Shown: in pieces, positions 1-8,446 of the stretch
Layout of the letters: every line of letters begins with the position of its first letter
How positions within the stretch are numbered: the stretch's first letter is position 1
Assembly (NCBI RefSeq): GCF_000518645.1
Contig: NZ_KI912467.1
Location: forward strand, 271,960-335,959
Origin: Curvibacter gracilis ATCC BAA-807
Lineage (GTDB): Bacteria > Pseudomonadota > Gammaproteobacteria > Burkholderiales > Burkholderiaceae_C
Direction: 5' to 3'
Length of the DNA stretch: 64,000 bases
Made by a program: the position numbers and the translations under genes
Notes under the pieces: generated by a model
What the model was told of the DNA's origin: nothing
Database searches by the model: none
The model's input: only the letters and a program-made list of their open reading frames with translations

Positions 1-198
1 GATCTGCAACAGAATGCTGCGCGTCAAATCGTCATTGGTCTTGGCATCGCGAACCACAAAGGATTCGCTGTCCATCACCAGCTGACGCACCTCGGCCAGG
101 GTGATGTAGGTGGAGGTGTCGGTATCGTACAGGCGCCGATTCGGGTACTTCTTGATGATCCGCTGAGACGGTTTGGCGGCTGCTTTCTTGCTTTGCAC
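1..198 (-). CDS. phaR: Polyhydroxyalkanoate synthesis repressor PhaR, N-terminal part (cut by window edge)
   Basis: This is the first 66 codons of PhaR, the repressor that senses polyhydroxybutyrate and controls phasin and granule genes; the rest lies left of the window. The visible part carries the family's N-terminal DNA-binding signature: a basic stretch, then KKYPNRRLYDTDTSTYITL and EVRQLVMDSESFVV. I place the start at the GTG at 196-198, because GGAG lies 8 bases upstream and the protein then begins VQSKKAAAKPSQ, a normal PhaR length before the motif. An upstream in-frame extension exists but has no ribosome site. The family call is very secure. The C-terminal domain cannot be judged. 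Confidence 0.9.
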   Translation of the reverse strand, partial: MQSKKAAAKPSQRIIKKYPNRRLYDTDTSTYITLAEVRQLVMDSESFVVRDAKTNDDLTRSILLQI

Positions 199-414
199 GT
201 ATGAGGCTCCTCGATCCTGGACAGACCGAAATATCGATGGGATCGTCACATTCTAGGGAGCACACCCGAGCCAACAGCCAAGGTTTACCCTGACCGGCTA
301 TTGTCAACCCGAACACTGCAGACGAAGACAATCTTTCCTGAGCCGCGTCACAACATCGCCGCAGCACCCATGCACGGCAACGGAAGATGAAATCAAATTC
401 GAAAGCGGAAAAAG

Positions 415-440
415 AAAAAGCCACCCATGGGGTGGCTTTT
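415..440 (-). terminator. Rho-independent terminator after tRNA-Val
   Basis: AAAGCCACCC and GGGTGGCTTT form a perfect stem around a tiny ATGG loop. Read on the minus strand the stem runs into a T-rich tract (TTTTTCTTTTTC). It lies about 75 bases downstream of the tRNA gene on the same strand, so it most likely ends that transcript. Confidence 0.8.
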
Positions 441-515
441 CAAGTTTGGAAGCTCTTGGGCTTCCGGGTCAGTTTACCGATGTTGCGAAGTCTGGTTATC
501 TTCGCTCGGATAAAC

Positions 516-592
516 TGGTAGGCGCGATTGGACTCGAACCAACGACCCCCACCATGTCAAGGTGGTGCTCTAACCAGCTGAGCTACGCGCCT
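516..592 (-). tRNA. tRNA-Val (anticodon GAC)
   Basis: The minus strand folds as a complete cloverleaf. The acceptor arm pairs AGGCGCG with CGCGCCT, the D arm is GCTC...GAGC, the anticodon stem pairs CCACC with GGTGG around the loop TTGACAT, and the T arm contains GGTTCGAGTCC. The anticodon is GAC, which reads GUC valine codons (and GUU by wobble). The discriminator base is A and the 3' CCA is encoded (516-518). It stands alone, with its own promoter-like -10 box upstream and a terminator downstream. No integrase or att-like duplication is visible next to it. Confidence 0.95.
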
Positions 593-612
593 GTCTGTAT
601 TCGAGAATGTAG

Positions 613-618
613 AGTATA
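613..618 (-). promoter_or_regulatory. -10 box for tRNA-Val
   Basis: The minus strand reads TATACT here, 20 bases upstream of the mature tRNA 5' end, which fits a stable-RNA promoter. The -35 region is AT-rich without a clear TTGACA match (best candidate is around TTCTAA), so only the -10 box is asserted. Confidence 0.5.
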
Positions 619-676
619 CAGCGGAATTTTTGTGTTTTTAGAAAAACCGCAAAAAAGTTGAAATCTTCTCTTCAAC

Positions 677-2890
677 TCAGCGTCGCTTCGCCCACCTCAC
701 CCCCGAGACCGTGGCCACCAGAGACAGCACCTTGCTCAGTCGAGCCGAGTCCGAGACCTCCACTGTGAACGTCATCCAGGCCGTACCCTTGACGGACTGG
801 GTCTGCACACCGATCACATTGGTCTTCTCGCGGGCAAACACCTCCGAGATGTCGCGCAACAAACCTTGCCGGTCGGCGGCTTCGATCGCCACATCCACCG
901 GGTACCGGGCCAGGTCCTCACCCTTGGCCCGCCCCCATTCCACGTCGATGACGCGCTCGGCACTGCGGGCGGCCATCTCACGGAAGTTGCTGCAATCGAG
1001 CCTGTGCACGCTGACGCCCTTGCCACGGGTCACAAAACCCCCGATGGCATCCGGCGGCGCGGGCTTGCAGCATTTCGCCAACTGGGTCATCAACGAATCG
1101 ATGCCCACCACCAGCACACCACCCTTGGGGGCCTTTTCGATGTTGCGCGATTTCTTCAGCAGCAGGTAGTCATCGGGCTCCAGCACCGGCTCCGGTGGGC
1201 GCAACAGGTTCTCGATGTTGCGCAGCGAGAATTCATCCTTGCCCACCACCTCGAACAGGGCATCGGCCGACTTGAAGCCCAGCTGCGACGCCAGGTCGAC
1301 CAGCTTGACCGCCGTCTTGCCCTCGCGCTGAAGCAGCTTCTCGACCGCTTCACGTCCACGGGCGATGGTCTCGTGCGTGATCTGGGCATTGAACCAGGCC
1401 CGCACCTTGGCTCGCGCCCGGTTGCTGTTCAAGAACCCCAGGTCGGCATTCAGCCAATCCCGCGAAGGCCCGCCCTCCTTGGCCGCCACGATCTCCACCG
1501 TCTGCCCGTTTTGCAGCGGCGTGTTCAGCGGCACCATGACGCCATCAATACGGGCGCCCCGGCAGCGGTGCCCCACGTCGGTGTGCACTGCGTAGGCAAA
1601 ATCGACCGGTGTGCCCCCCTGGGGCAACTCGACAATCGCCGCGTTGGGCGTCAGCACATAGATGCGATCTTCGAACAACCCACCGCTGGGCTGGGTGCCC
1701 GACAGGTCGCGCTCCCAGGCCAGCAACTGGCGCAGCACGGCGATCTTGGCGTCGTATTCGCTGCTGGCCGACACCCCGGCATAGCCTTTGGTGCCGGCCT
1801 CCTTGTAGGCCCAATGCGCGGCCACGCCATGCTCGGCGTGGTCGTGCATGGCCTGGGTGCGGATCTGGATCTCGATCGCCTTGCCCGCCTCGTCGCGCAC
1901 CACCGTGTGCAAGGACTGGTAGCCATTGGGTTTGGGCTTGGCGATGTAGTCATCAAACTCGGCATCGATGGGCGTGAAGCGGTCATGCACCCAGCCCAGC
2001 ACGGTGTAGCAGTCCTTGATCGAGGACACGATCACCCGCAGCGCGCGCAGATCGAACACCTGCTCGAACCCCAGACCCTTGCCGCGCATCTTCTTGACGA
2101 TGCTGTAGATGTGCTTGGGACGCCCCTGCACGCTGGCCCGGATGCCCTGCCCCTGCAGCTCCGACTCCAGGCGCAGACGCAAAGCCGCCATCGAAGCCTC
2201 GCGCTCGGCACGCTTTTCATCGAGCAGTCGGGCCACCTCGCGGTAGGTGTCGGGCTCGATGAAGCGAAAAGCCAGGTCTTCCAGCTCCCACTTGATCTGC
2301 CAGATGCCCAGCCGGTTGGCCAGCGGCGCAAACACGTGCAGCGACTCGCGGGCCAGGCTGGGCGGGATCGGCTGCTTCGACGCCGCGTAATACCGCAAGG
2401 TCTGCAGCCGCGAGGCCAGGCGCAGCAACACCACACGAAGATCCCGCGAGAAGGCCAGCAGCATCTTGCGCACGTTCTCATGCTGCACCGCTGGGTCGTC
2501 CAGCAGTTGCTGCGCGGCGCGGGCCTGCTGCTGGATGCGGATCAGTTGGGTGGTCTCGACCGCCAGCGTGGCGAACTGGTCACCAAACACCTTGCTCAGC
2601 ACCTCCTGGGGCTTGTTCAGGTGTTCGCAGGTGTAGACAAGGTAGGTGGCAGCCTGCATCGCCTCCGAGCCACCGATCATGCGCAAGATGGCGGCCTCGG
2701 CGTCGGCATGGGCCAGCGTGCTCTCGCCAGAGACCAGCAACTGGTCCACCAGGAAGGGCTCGGCAAAGGCACGAGCCCGGGCCAGGATATCGGCCTGCCC
2801 CTGCAACTCTCTGGCGGTCGCTGCGATCAGCGGCGCCACCGGCTCGGAACGGAAAGGCGAGCCCTCAGGCTCCACCGGGGGAGGGGTCAT
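677..2890 (-). CDS. relA: RelA-type (p)ppGpp synthetase
   Basis: Ribosome-associated synthetase of the stringent-response alarmone (p)ppGpp, 737 residues, a usual long RelA/SpoT length. The N-terminal HD region is degenerate: where hydrolases have the metal-binding His-Asp pair the sequence reads VYTCEHLNKPQ, so hydrolase activity is probably absent and RelA is a better name than SpoT. The synthetase domain (about 230-350) has the FDDYIAKPKPNGYQSLHT motif. It is followed by a TGS domain (about 410-470, from EDRIYVLTPNAAI) and a C-terminal ACT domain. The start lies 5 bases after the stop of the alpha/beta hydrolase gene, so the two are probably co-transcribed. Confidence 0.95.
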   Translation of the reverse strand: MTPPPVEPEGSPFRSEPVAPLIAATARELQGQADILARARAFAEPFLVDQLLVSGESTLAHADAEAAILRMIGGSEAMQAATYLVYTCEHLNKPQEVLSKVFGDQFATLAVETTQLIRIQQQARAAQQLLDDPAVQHENVRKMLLAFSRDLRVVLLRLASRLQTLRYYAASKQPIPPSLARESLHVFAPLANRLGIWQIKWELEDLAFRFIEPDTYREVARLLDEKRAEREASMAALRLRLESELQGQGIRASVQGRPKHIYSIVKKMRGKGLGFEQVFDLRALRVIVSSIKDCYTVLGWVHDRFTPIDAEFDDYIAKPKPNGYQSLHTVVRDEAGKAIEIQIRTQAMHDHAEHGVAAHWAYKEAGTKGYAGVSASSEYDAKIAVLRQLLAWERDLSGTQPSGGLFEDRIYVLTPNAAIVELPQGGTPVDFAYAVHTDVGHRCRGARIDGVMVPLNTPLQNGQTVEIVAAKEGGPSRDWLNADLGFLNSNRARAKVRAWFNAQITHETIARGREAVEKLLQREGKTAVKLVDLASQLGFKSADALFEVVGKDEFSLRNIENLLRPPEPVLEPDDYLLLKKSRNIEKAPKGGVLVVGIDSLMTQLAKCCKPAPPDAIGGFVTRGKGVSVHRLDCSNFREMAARSAERVIDVEWGRAKGEDLARYPVDVAIEAADRQGLLRDISEVFAREKTNVIGVQTQSVKGTAWMTFTVEVSDSARLSKVLSLVATVSGVRWAKRR

Positions 2891-2895
2891 CAGAA

Positions 2896-3816
2896 TCAGG
2901 AAAGCGGTGCTTCAGCAGCAAAAATGAAGTCGACGAGCGTATCACGCTGATCCTGGGCGATCAGCGTCGGCGCATGACCCACACCCGCCAGCTCCACCAC
3001 CCGGGCACGGGGTCCACGCTCGGCCATGGCCTGTGCCGTCGCCGGCGACAACAGATCGGATTGCGCCCCGCGCAGCAACAGCGTCCGGGCCTGGATCTGG
3101 TCATAGAGCTGCCACAGCGCAGCTTCGCCGCGCAGTGCGTCTTCCTCCTGCAAGGCACGAAACGGCACGGCAATCGCCGGGTCATAGTGCAAACCGAGGC
3201 CACCGCCGGGCAACTCGCGCAGCATGGGTCGGGTCAGCGCCAACCATTGTTCGGGCGTGTGGGACCCGAAGCCGGTGGAGATCAGCCACAGCGCTGCAGC
3301 GGCCTGTTTCTCATCGGCAAACTGCACGGGTTGCCCCAGGTAGGTGCCTATGCGTTGCAAGGCACTCCACTGGATCACCGGCCCCACATCATTGAGCACC
3401 AGACGGTGCACGGGCTGAGGCAGGGGAAGGCCGGGCTGGCCCGCCAGCACCATGCCGATCAAGCCCCCCATGCTGGTGCCGATCCAGTCCAGGCAGGTGA
3501 CAAGTGCCTGCTGCTGCAACTGCGCCAGCAAGGCCACCATGTCGGCTGCGTACTGAGGGATCTGATAATGCGCCGGGTTGACCAGCCGGTCGCTCTGGCC
3601 GCGCCCGACCACGTCGGGGCAGATCACCCGCACAGGATGGCCGGCACGGGCCACCAGGTCCTGGGCCAGCACATCGAAATCGCGCCCCTGCCTGGACAGA
3701 CCATGCACGCAAACGATCACGTGCCCGGCCTGGGCATCACCCCAGGCCCAATAGGCCATGCGGTGCCCGCCATCGGCGTCCGGACAGCTTACGTAGTTCA
3801 GCGTAGGATCATTCAT
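2896..3816 (-). CDS. Alpha/beta-fold hydrolase
   Basis: A 306-residue alpha/beta hydrolase of unknown substrate. It has the HG oxyanion motif (VCVHGLSRQGRDF), a nucleophile elbow GTSMGG with the serine in the G-x-S-x-G context, a late acid region around LLRGAQSDLLS, and a C-terminal GVGHAP containing the catalytic His. The frame is open for a further 290 codons upstream, antisense to bdhA. I choose the ATG at 3814-3816 because the protein then begins MNDPTLNYVSC, directly before the first beta strand. It sits 5 bases upstream of relA in the same direction. Esterase, lipase and haloperoxidase-like relatives cannot be told apart here. Confidence 0.85.
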   Translation of the reverse strand: MNDPTLNYVSCPDADGGHRMAYWAWGDAQAGHVIVCVHGLSRQGRDFDVLAQDLVARAGHPVRVICPDVVGRGQSDRLVNPAHYQIPQYAADMVALLAQLQQQALVTCLDWIGTSMGGLIGMVLAGQPGLPLPQPVHRLVLNDVGPVIQWSALQRIGTYLGQPVQFADEKQAAAALWLISTGFGSHTPEQWLALTRPMLRELPGGGLGLHYDPAIAVPFRALQEEDALRGEAALWQLYDQIQARTLLLRGAQSDLLSPATAQAMAERGPRARVVELAGVGHAPTLIAQDQRDTLVDFIFAAEAPLS

Positions 3817-3888
3817 GGTGCCTTCCAGGGCCAACACTCGGCTCGATAATCTTTGTTCACTGCATCCTAATTGATCTGGAGATTCCTC

Positions 3889-4671
3889 ATGTTGAATGGC
3901 AAGACAGCTCTTGTGACCGGCTCCACCAGCGGCATCGGTCTGGGCATCGCGAAGGCGCTGGCCCGCCAGGGCGCCAACCTGATCCTGAATGGTTTTGGCG
4001 ACGCCTCGGCGCCCCAGGCCGAAGTGGCAGAAGCCGGCAAAGCCCATGGCGTGCAGGTGGCCTTCCACGGCGCCGACATGAGCAAGCCGGCCGAGATCGC
4101 CGACATGATCGCGTTCGCCAACACCCGCTTCGGCGGGGTGGACATCCTGGTCAACAACGCGGGCATCCAGCACGTGGCGCGCGTGGAAGACTTTCCGGTC
4201 GAGAAATGGGACGCCATCCTGGCCATCAACCTGTCCAGCGCATTCCACGCCACCCGCCTGGCCCTGCCCGGCATGAAGACCAAGAACTGGGGGCGCATCA
4301 TCAATGTGGCCTCGGTGCACGGCCTGGTCGGTTCGGCTGAAAAATCCGCCTATGTGGCGGCCAAGCATGGCGTCGTCGGGCTGACCAAGGTCACCGCCCT
4401 CGAAAACGCCACCAGCGGCATCACCTGCAATGCCATCTGCCCGGGCTGGGTGCTGACCCCCCTGGTGCAAAAGCAGGTCGATGCCAAGGCCGCCGCCCAC
4501 CAATGGACCAACGAACAGGCCACCCGCGAACTGCTGGGCGAAAAAGAACCCTCGATGCAGTTCACCACCCCTGAAGAATTGGGCGAGTTGGCCGTGTTCT
4601 TCTGCTCCCCCGCCGGCAACAACGTGCGCGGCGTGGCGTGGAACATGGACGGCGGCTGGACAGCGCAATAA
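3889..4671 (+). CDS. bdhA: 3-hydroxybutyrate dehydrogenase
   Basis: Short-chain dehydrogenase (260 residues) that interconverts (R)-3-hydroxybutyrate and acetoacetate with NAD in polyhydroxybutyrate turnover. The Rossmann motif TGSTSGIGLGIA is at the N-terminus, NNAGIQH follows, then the catalytic Ser-Tyr-Lys set (NVASVHGL and YVAAKHGVV), and the PGWVLTPLVQKQ segment typical of this dehydrogenase. The end GVAWNMDGGWTAQ matches the family C-terminus. The start at 3889 is chosen over 3871 because GGAG lies 7 bases before it. A possible -10 box, GATAAT, is at 3845-3850. The presence of phaR in the same window supports PHB metabolism. Confidence 0.93.
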   Translation: MLNGKTALVTGSTSGIGLGIAKALARQGANLILNGFGDASAPQAEVAEAGKAHGVQVAFHGADMSKPAEIADMIAFANTRFGGVDILVNNAGIQHVARVEDFPVEKWDAILAINLSSAFHATRLALPGMKTKNWGRIINVASVHGLVGSAEKSAYVAAKHGVVGLTKVTALENATSGITCNAICPGWVLTPLVQKQVDAKAAAHQWTNEQATRELLGEKEPSMQFTTPEELGELAVFFCSPAGNNVRGVAWNMDGGWTAQ

Positions 4672-4706
4672 GCCGCCCCCGCCCAAGCGCCCCTGCCGGG
4701 GGCCGC

Positions 4707-5435
4707 TCAGTTCATCTGGATTGAGCCCGACACGGTGACCGTCACCGTGCTGCGGCCGGCCTCCACCGGCAGATCGGCCGCTGCCATCGGTGAGGCCATC
4801 TTGGCCTCGGCGGCCATCAGTCGAGGGCGAGGTGAATACCCGCCATCAGACGAGCTCACATTCACCTCACGCAGTGAGTAGCCGGCAAAGCCGAACTGGC
4901 GGGTCAGATCGGCGGCCCGGGCCTTGAAGCTCTGGATCGCGCGGCTCTGCGCCTCGGCCTCCAGTTGCTGGCGCTGCTCCCGGCTGAGCGAAAAATTCAG
5001 TTGAGTGACGTTCAGACCCGAGATCCGCGAGGCCGTCGCCGTCAAGGCCGGAATGTCACGCCCTTCCAGAATCACCTCGGCCGAGCCTTGCCAGCCATTG
5101 ATCTTGCCTTCGCGTCCGTAGCGCGGGTAGACCGAAAAACCACCACTGCGTACCTCGACCTGGCCGGGTTTGGCCTGCTTTCTGGCCTCGTTCATGGCGG
5201 GCTCCAGCACGGCACGCAACTGAGCCTGCACCTGGGCCGCATCAGCGCCCTCCCGGACCACGGCCAAAGTCAGGCTCAGCCAATCCTGCACCACCTCCAC
5301 CGAACCCGAACTCTGCAACTGCAGCACATTCTGCGGTGCCGGCACCGGCACGGTCTGCGCCTGCGCCCCCCAAGCCGTCAGCGCCCACACACCGCCGGCC
5401 AAAACCAGCCCCCGCCACAAAGAAGATCGAGACAC
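4707..5435 (-). CDS. SIMPL-domain (DUF541) periplasmic protein
   Basis: A SIMPL/DUF541 family protein of about 242 residues, exported to the periplasm; its molecular role is unknown. A signal peptide is evident (basic SRSSLWRG, a hydrophobic core, then cleavage near AQAQ). The mature part shows the family pattern VLQLQSSGSVEV, the SGGFSVYPRYG strand and the C-terminal VTVTVSGSI. I prefer the GTG at 5433-5435: AGGAG precedes it by 7 bases and the signal peptide starts cleanly there. An ATG 24 bases further upstream would add MSMIRSFH and has no ribosome site. It is convergent with bdhA, 35 bases away. Confidence 0.8.
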   Translation of the reverse strand: MSRSSLWRGLVLAGGVWALTAWGAQAQTVPVPAPQNVLQLQSSGSVEVVQDWLSLTLAVVREGADAAQVQAQLRAVLEPAMNEARKQAKPGQVEVRSGGFSVYPRYGREGKINGWQGSAEVILEGRDIPALTATASRISGLNVTQLNFSLSREQRQQLEAEAQSRAIQSFKARAADLTRQFGFAGYSLREVNVSSSDGGYSPRPRLMAAEAKMASPMAAADLPVEAGRSTVTVTVSGSIQMN

Positions 5436-5595
5436 GTGAAAACTCCTGATCATTGACACACCAGGAAACCAGGGTAAACACCACTGAATTCAGGTGAATC
5501 ACGGCCCAAACGGCCTGAATAAACAAATTTCCTACAAGACGAACGTCAAGCTCTGAACATCATGTAGGACATGGTCGGCTAGTTAAGGAAAGCGC

Positions 5596-5671
5596 TGTAA
5601 CAGTATGTGATATCGATCCCAAAACGCTGGCCTTTTGGTTGTTACAAGTCTCAAAATTGCGCTTGTTACAA
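5596..5671 (+). promoter_or_regulatory. TGTTACA-type repeats upstream of ompR
   Basis: The leader of the response-regulator gene has two identical TTGTTACAA motifs at 5639-5647 and 5663-5671, spaced 24 bases start to start, and an inverted TGTAACA at 5596-5602. Such repeats resemble OmpR-family recognition half-sites, so autoregulation by the downstream regulator is a reasonable guess, not shown. Confidence 0.45.
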
Positions 5672-5685
5672 ATCAAAGCCAAGCC

Positions 5686-6417
5686 ATGAACACTTCCAAT
5701 ACCCGCACAGACAAGATTCTGGTCGTCGATGACGATGCCCGCATCCGCGACCTGCTCGGGCGCTACCTGAGCCAAGAAGGCTTTGAAGTCATGGTGGCCG
5801 AAGATGGCAAGGCCCTCAACCGCATCCTGTTGCGCGAATCGGTCGACCTCATCGTGCTGGACCTGATGATGCCCGGTGAAGACGGCCTGTCCATCTGCCG
5901 CCGCCTGCGTGCCGCCAATGACCGCACCCCCATCATCATGCTCACCGCCAAGGGTGAAGACGTGGACCGCATCGTGGGCCTGGAGGTGGGGGCCGACGAC
6001 TACCTCGGCAAGCCCTTCAACCCCCGTGAACTGCTGGCCCGCATCCACGCCGTGCTGCGCCGCCGCCCCCCCCAAGAGGCCCCGGGCGCCCCCTCGGGCG
6101 ACAACGAGCAAGTCACCTTCGGCCCCTTCACCTTCGACCTGGGCACCCGTGCCCTGCACCGCAACGGCGAAGAGCTGCCGCTGACCACCGGCGAATTCGC
6201 CATGCTCAAGGCCCTGGTACGCCACCCACGCCAACCCTTGTCGCGTGAAAAGCTGGCCCTGCTGGCCCGCGGCCGCGAATTCGAGCCCTTTGATCGCAGC
6301 CTGGACGTGCAAGTGTCACGTCTTCGCAAACTGATCGAGATCGATGCCGCCGCTCCGAGGTATATTCAAACCGTGTGGGGAGTCGGTTACGTGTTTGTGC
6401 CGGACGGCGGTAATTGA
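5686..6417 (+). CDS. ompR: OmpR-family response regulator
   Basis: Two-component response regulator of 243 residues. The receiver domain has the acidic pocket VVDDD near residue 13, the phospho-acceptor D59 (IVLDLMMP), the conserved T (MLTAKGED) and K (LGKPFNP). A winged-helix domain follows, ending RYIQTVWGVGYVF as in OmpR. The start at 5686 fixes a 10-residue leader before the first strand; an in-frame ATG 51 bases upstream would run through the repeated operator-like motifs. The envZ-like kinase gene follows on the same strand, so this is the cognate regulator, probably for envelope or osmotic stress. A terminator-like hairpin separates them. Confidence 0.9.
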   Translation: MNTSNTRTDKILVVDDDARIRDLLGRYLSQEGFEVMVAEDGKALNRILLRESVDLIVLDLMMPGEDGLSICRRLRAANDRTPIIMLTAKGEDVDRIVGLEVGADDYLGKPFNPRELLARIHAVLRRRPPQEAPGAPSGDNEQVTFGPFTFDLGTRALHRNGEELPLTTGEFAMLKALVRHPRQPLSREKLALLARGREFEPFDRSLDVQVSRLRKLIEIDAAAPRYIQTVWGVGYVFVPDGGN

Positions 6418-6435
6418 GCTGCCCCAGGCAACCCG

Positions 6436-6458
6436 ACGGCGCCCATGGCGCCGTTTTT
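6436..6458 (+). terminator. Intrinsic terminator-like hairpin between ompR and envZ
   Basis: ACGGCGCC (6436-6443) and GGCGCCGT (6447-6454) form a perfect 8-bp stem with a CAT loop, directly followed by TTTTT. This is a textbook rho-independent terminator in an unusual place, 18 bases after the ompR stop and upstream of envZ. It may lower kinase expression relative to the regulator. Confidence 0.7.
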
Positions 6459-6504
6459 CATGGCGGCCCCCGAACAGAACGACCGAGTCCGAGAAGACCC
6501 CGAC

Positions 6505-7920
6505 GTGAAAAAAAAGAAACCTCGCGCGCCGCACAACCCCATTGATGCCACCAGCCCGGCCCCGCTGGAGATGACCCAGCAGGCGCGCGGCGCGCGTGCA
6601 CGGGTCAGCCTGAACCTGTTCTGGCGCACGTTCTTCCTGCTGGCCATCCTGCTCATCGGCAGCATCCTGGCCTGGTTGCAGACCCTGCGGGCCCTGGAGC
6701 TGGAACCCCGGGCCCTGCACACGGCCCAGCAGATCGCCTCATTGGTCAACCTCAGCCGCGCCGCCCTGCTGCACGCAGATGGCATTGCCCGCCTGTCCCT
6801 GATCAAGACCATGGCCGACCAGGAGGGCCTGCGCATCCTGCCACGCGAGCCCAACGACCAGTTTGAAATGTTCGAGGCCGACAACGCCCTGGGCCAGCGC
6901 GTGACGGCCGAGGTGATCGAACGCCTGGGCCCCGGCACCGTGGTGGCGCAACGCGTCAACCACGAGCCCGGCCTGTGGGTGGGCTTCGAGATCAATGGCG
7001 ACTCTAACTGGCTGCTGATGGACCGGGCCCGCTTCAGCCCGGCCAGTGGTCGCACCTGGCTGATCTGGATGATCACCGCCGCCGTGCTGTCGCTGGCGGG
7101 GGCTGCGGCCATCGCCCGGCTGATCAACAAGCCGCTGCAGCAGCTGTCATTTGCGGCCAACCGGGTGCGCGATGGCGACTTTGCCGCCAGCCACCTGGAC
7201 GAGCAGGTGGCCACCAGCGAGATCCGCGAGGTCAACATCGGCTTCAACCGCATGGCCGAGAAGCTGGCCAAGGTCGAGCAAGACCGGGCCATCATGCTGG
7301 CCGGCATCTCCCATGACCTGCGCCCCCCCCTGGCACGCCTGCGTCTGGAAACCGAGATGAGCGTGGCCGACACCGATGCACGCAACCACATGGTGGCCGA
7401 CATCGTGCAGCTCGACGCCATCATCGACAAGTTCCTCGACTACGCCCGCCCGGATCACGTGCAGCTCAAGACAGTGCGTCTGGCCGACGTGGTCGAATCC
7501 TGCCTGTACGGCGTGCAGGACGACCCCGAACTGAAAATCCATGTCTCGCTGCAGGACGACCCCCATGTGCTGGCCGACGAGGTCGAGCTGGCCCGGGTGC
7601 TGTCCAACCTGATCGAGAACGCCCGCCGCTATGGCAAGACGCCCGACACCCCGGTGTCGGTGATCGAAATTGCCGCCCGCGCCCGTGAGGAATGGGTGCT
7701 GCTCAAGGTCCGTGACCACGGCCCCGGCGTGCCCCCCGACATCCTGGCCGATCTGGTCAAACCCTTCTTCCGGGGCGACGCCGCCCGCACCCACGCCACC
7801 GGCGCGGGCCTGGGCCTGTCCATCGTCAACAAGACCATCCAGCGCATGGGCGGCATGTTTGTGCTGGCCAACAGCAGCACCGGGGGCCTGGCGGCCCACA
7901 TCAAGCTGCAGCGGGCCTGA
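6505..7920 (+). CDS. envZ: EnvZ-like sensor histidine kinase
   Basis: Inner-membrane histidine kinase partner of the preceding OmpR. Counting from the GTG at 6505 it has 471 residues: a basic N-terminal tail, TM1 at about 37-58, a periplasmic loop, TM2 at about 184-206, a HAMP linker, the H-box with H270 (ISHDLRPPLARLRLETEM), the N-box NLIENARRYG, and the ATP-lid motifs DHGPGVPPD and GAGLGLSIV. The H-box reads RPPL where RTPL is usual. The start is uncertain: the in-frame ATG at 6445 falls in the loop of the terminator hairpin and the one at 6460 has no ribosome site, whereas the GTG has AGAAG 8 bases upstream. Confidence 0.85.
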   Translation: MKKKKPRAPHNPIDATSPAPLEMTQQARGARARVSLNLFWRTFFLLAILLIGSILAWLQTLRALELEPRALHTAQQIASLVNLSRAALLHADGIARLSLIKTMADQEGLRILPREPNDQFEMFEADNALGQRVTAEVIERLGPGTVVAQRVNHEPGLWVGFEINGDSNWLLMDRARFSPASGRTWLIWMITAAVLSLAGAAAIARLINKPLQQLSFAANRVRDGDFAASHLDEQVATSEIREVNIGFNRMAEKLAKVEQDRAIMLAGISHDLRPPLARLRLETEMSVADTDARNHMVADIVQLDAIIDKFLDYARPDHVQLKTVRLADVVESCLYGVQDDPELKIHVSLQDDPHVLADEVELARVLSNLIENARRYGKTPDTPVSVIEIAARAREEWVLLKVRDHGPGVPPDILADLVKPFFRGDAARTHATGAGLGLSIVNKTIQRMGGMFVLANSSTGGLAAHIKLQRA

Positions 7921-7969
7921 TCCGGGGCATGATCCTGGGCTTGATCCAAGGCCCGACAAGAGCGCCAGC

Positions 7970-8446
7970 TCAGCCCAGCAACAGCACCACGGCCCGGGCT
8001 TCCATGCTCAGGCCCTGGCCCACCGGGCCCAGTTTCTCGGCCGTCTTGGCCTTCACGTTCACCTGCGACACCTCCAGGCCCAGCACGGCGGCAATGCGCT
8101 CGCACATGGCCGGGATGTGGGGCATCAGCTTGGGGGCCTGCGCAATCACGGTGCTGTCGATGTTGTTGATGCGCCAGCCCTGGGCCTGCACACGGCGTGC
8201 CGCCTCGGCCAGCAGCACCGTCGAATCAGCGCCCTTGAAACGCGCATCCGTGTCCGGAAAATGCCGGCCGATGTCGCCCAATCCAGCCGCGCCCAGCAAG
8301 GCATCGGTGATGGCGTGCAGCAGCACATCGGCGTCGGAGTGGCCCAGCAGCCCCAATGTGTGGGGCACCTCCACCCCGCCCAGAATCAGCTTGCGCCCGG
8401 GCACCAGCGCATGCACATCCCAGCCCTCGCCCACCCGCAGCTTCAT
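7970..8446 (-). CDS. ispF: 2-C-methyl-D-erythritol 2,4-cyclodiphosphate synthase
   Basis: Enzyme of the MEP isoprenoid pathway that cyclises CDP-methylerythritol 2-phosphate to methylerythritol cyclodiphosphate, 158 residues, a normal length. The zinc ligands are visible as D10 and H12 (GWDVHAL) and H44 ([15 protein letters not shown]). The [10 protein letters not shown] loop and the C-terminal [14 protein letters not shown] are diagnostic. Its ATG overlaps the ispD stop by 4 bases, so the two are translationally coupled. Confidence 0.96.
   Translation of the reverse strand: MKLRVGEGWDVHALVPGRKLILGGVEVPHTLGLLGHSDADVLLHAITDALLGAAGLGDIGRHFPDTDARFKGADSTVLLAEAARRVQAQGWRINNIDSTVIAQAPKLMPHIPAMCERIAAVLGLEVSQVNVKAKTAEKLGPVGQGLSMEARAVVLLLG

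Noticed and set aside
516-592. tRNA-Val as an integration site
   Set aside because: No integrase and no second copy of the tRNA 3' end is found in the window; neighbours are core genes.
866-2950. A long plus-strand frame across relA
   Set aside because: It is antisense to a well-recognised RelA and is His/Gln/Gly-rich.
3817-4686. A 290-codon N-terminal extension of the alpha/beta hydrolase
   Set aside because: It is antisense to bdhA and shows no domain; the hydrolase fold begins right after the ATG at 3816.
5460-5685. A small RNA or riboswitch in the ompR leader
   Set aside because: Only short repeated motifs are visible; no conserved riboswitch core or terminator/antiterminator pair could be built.
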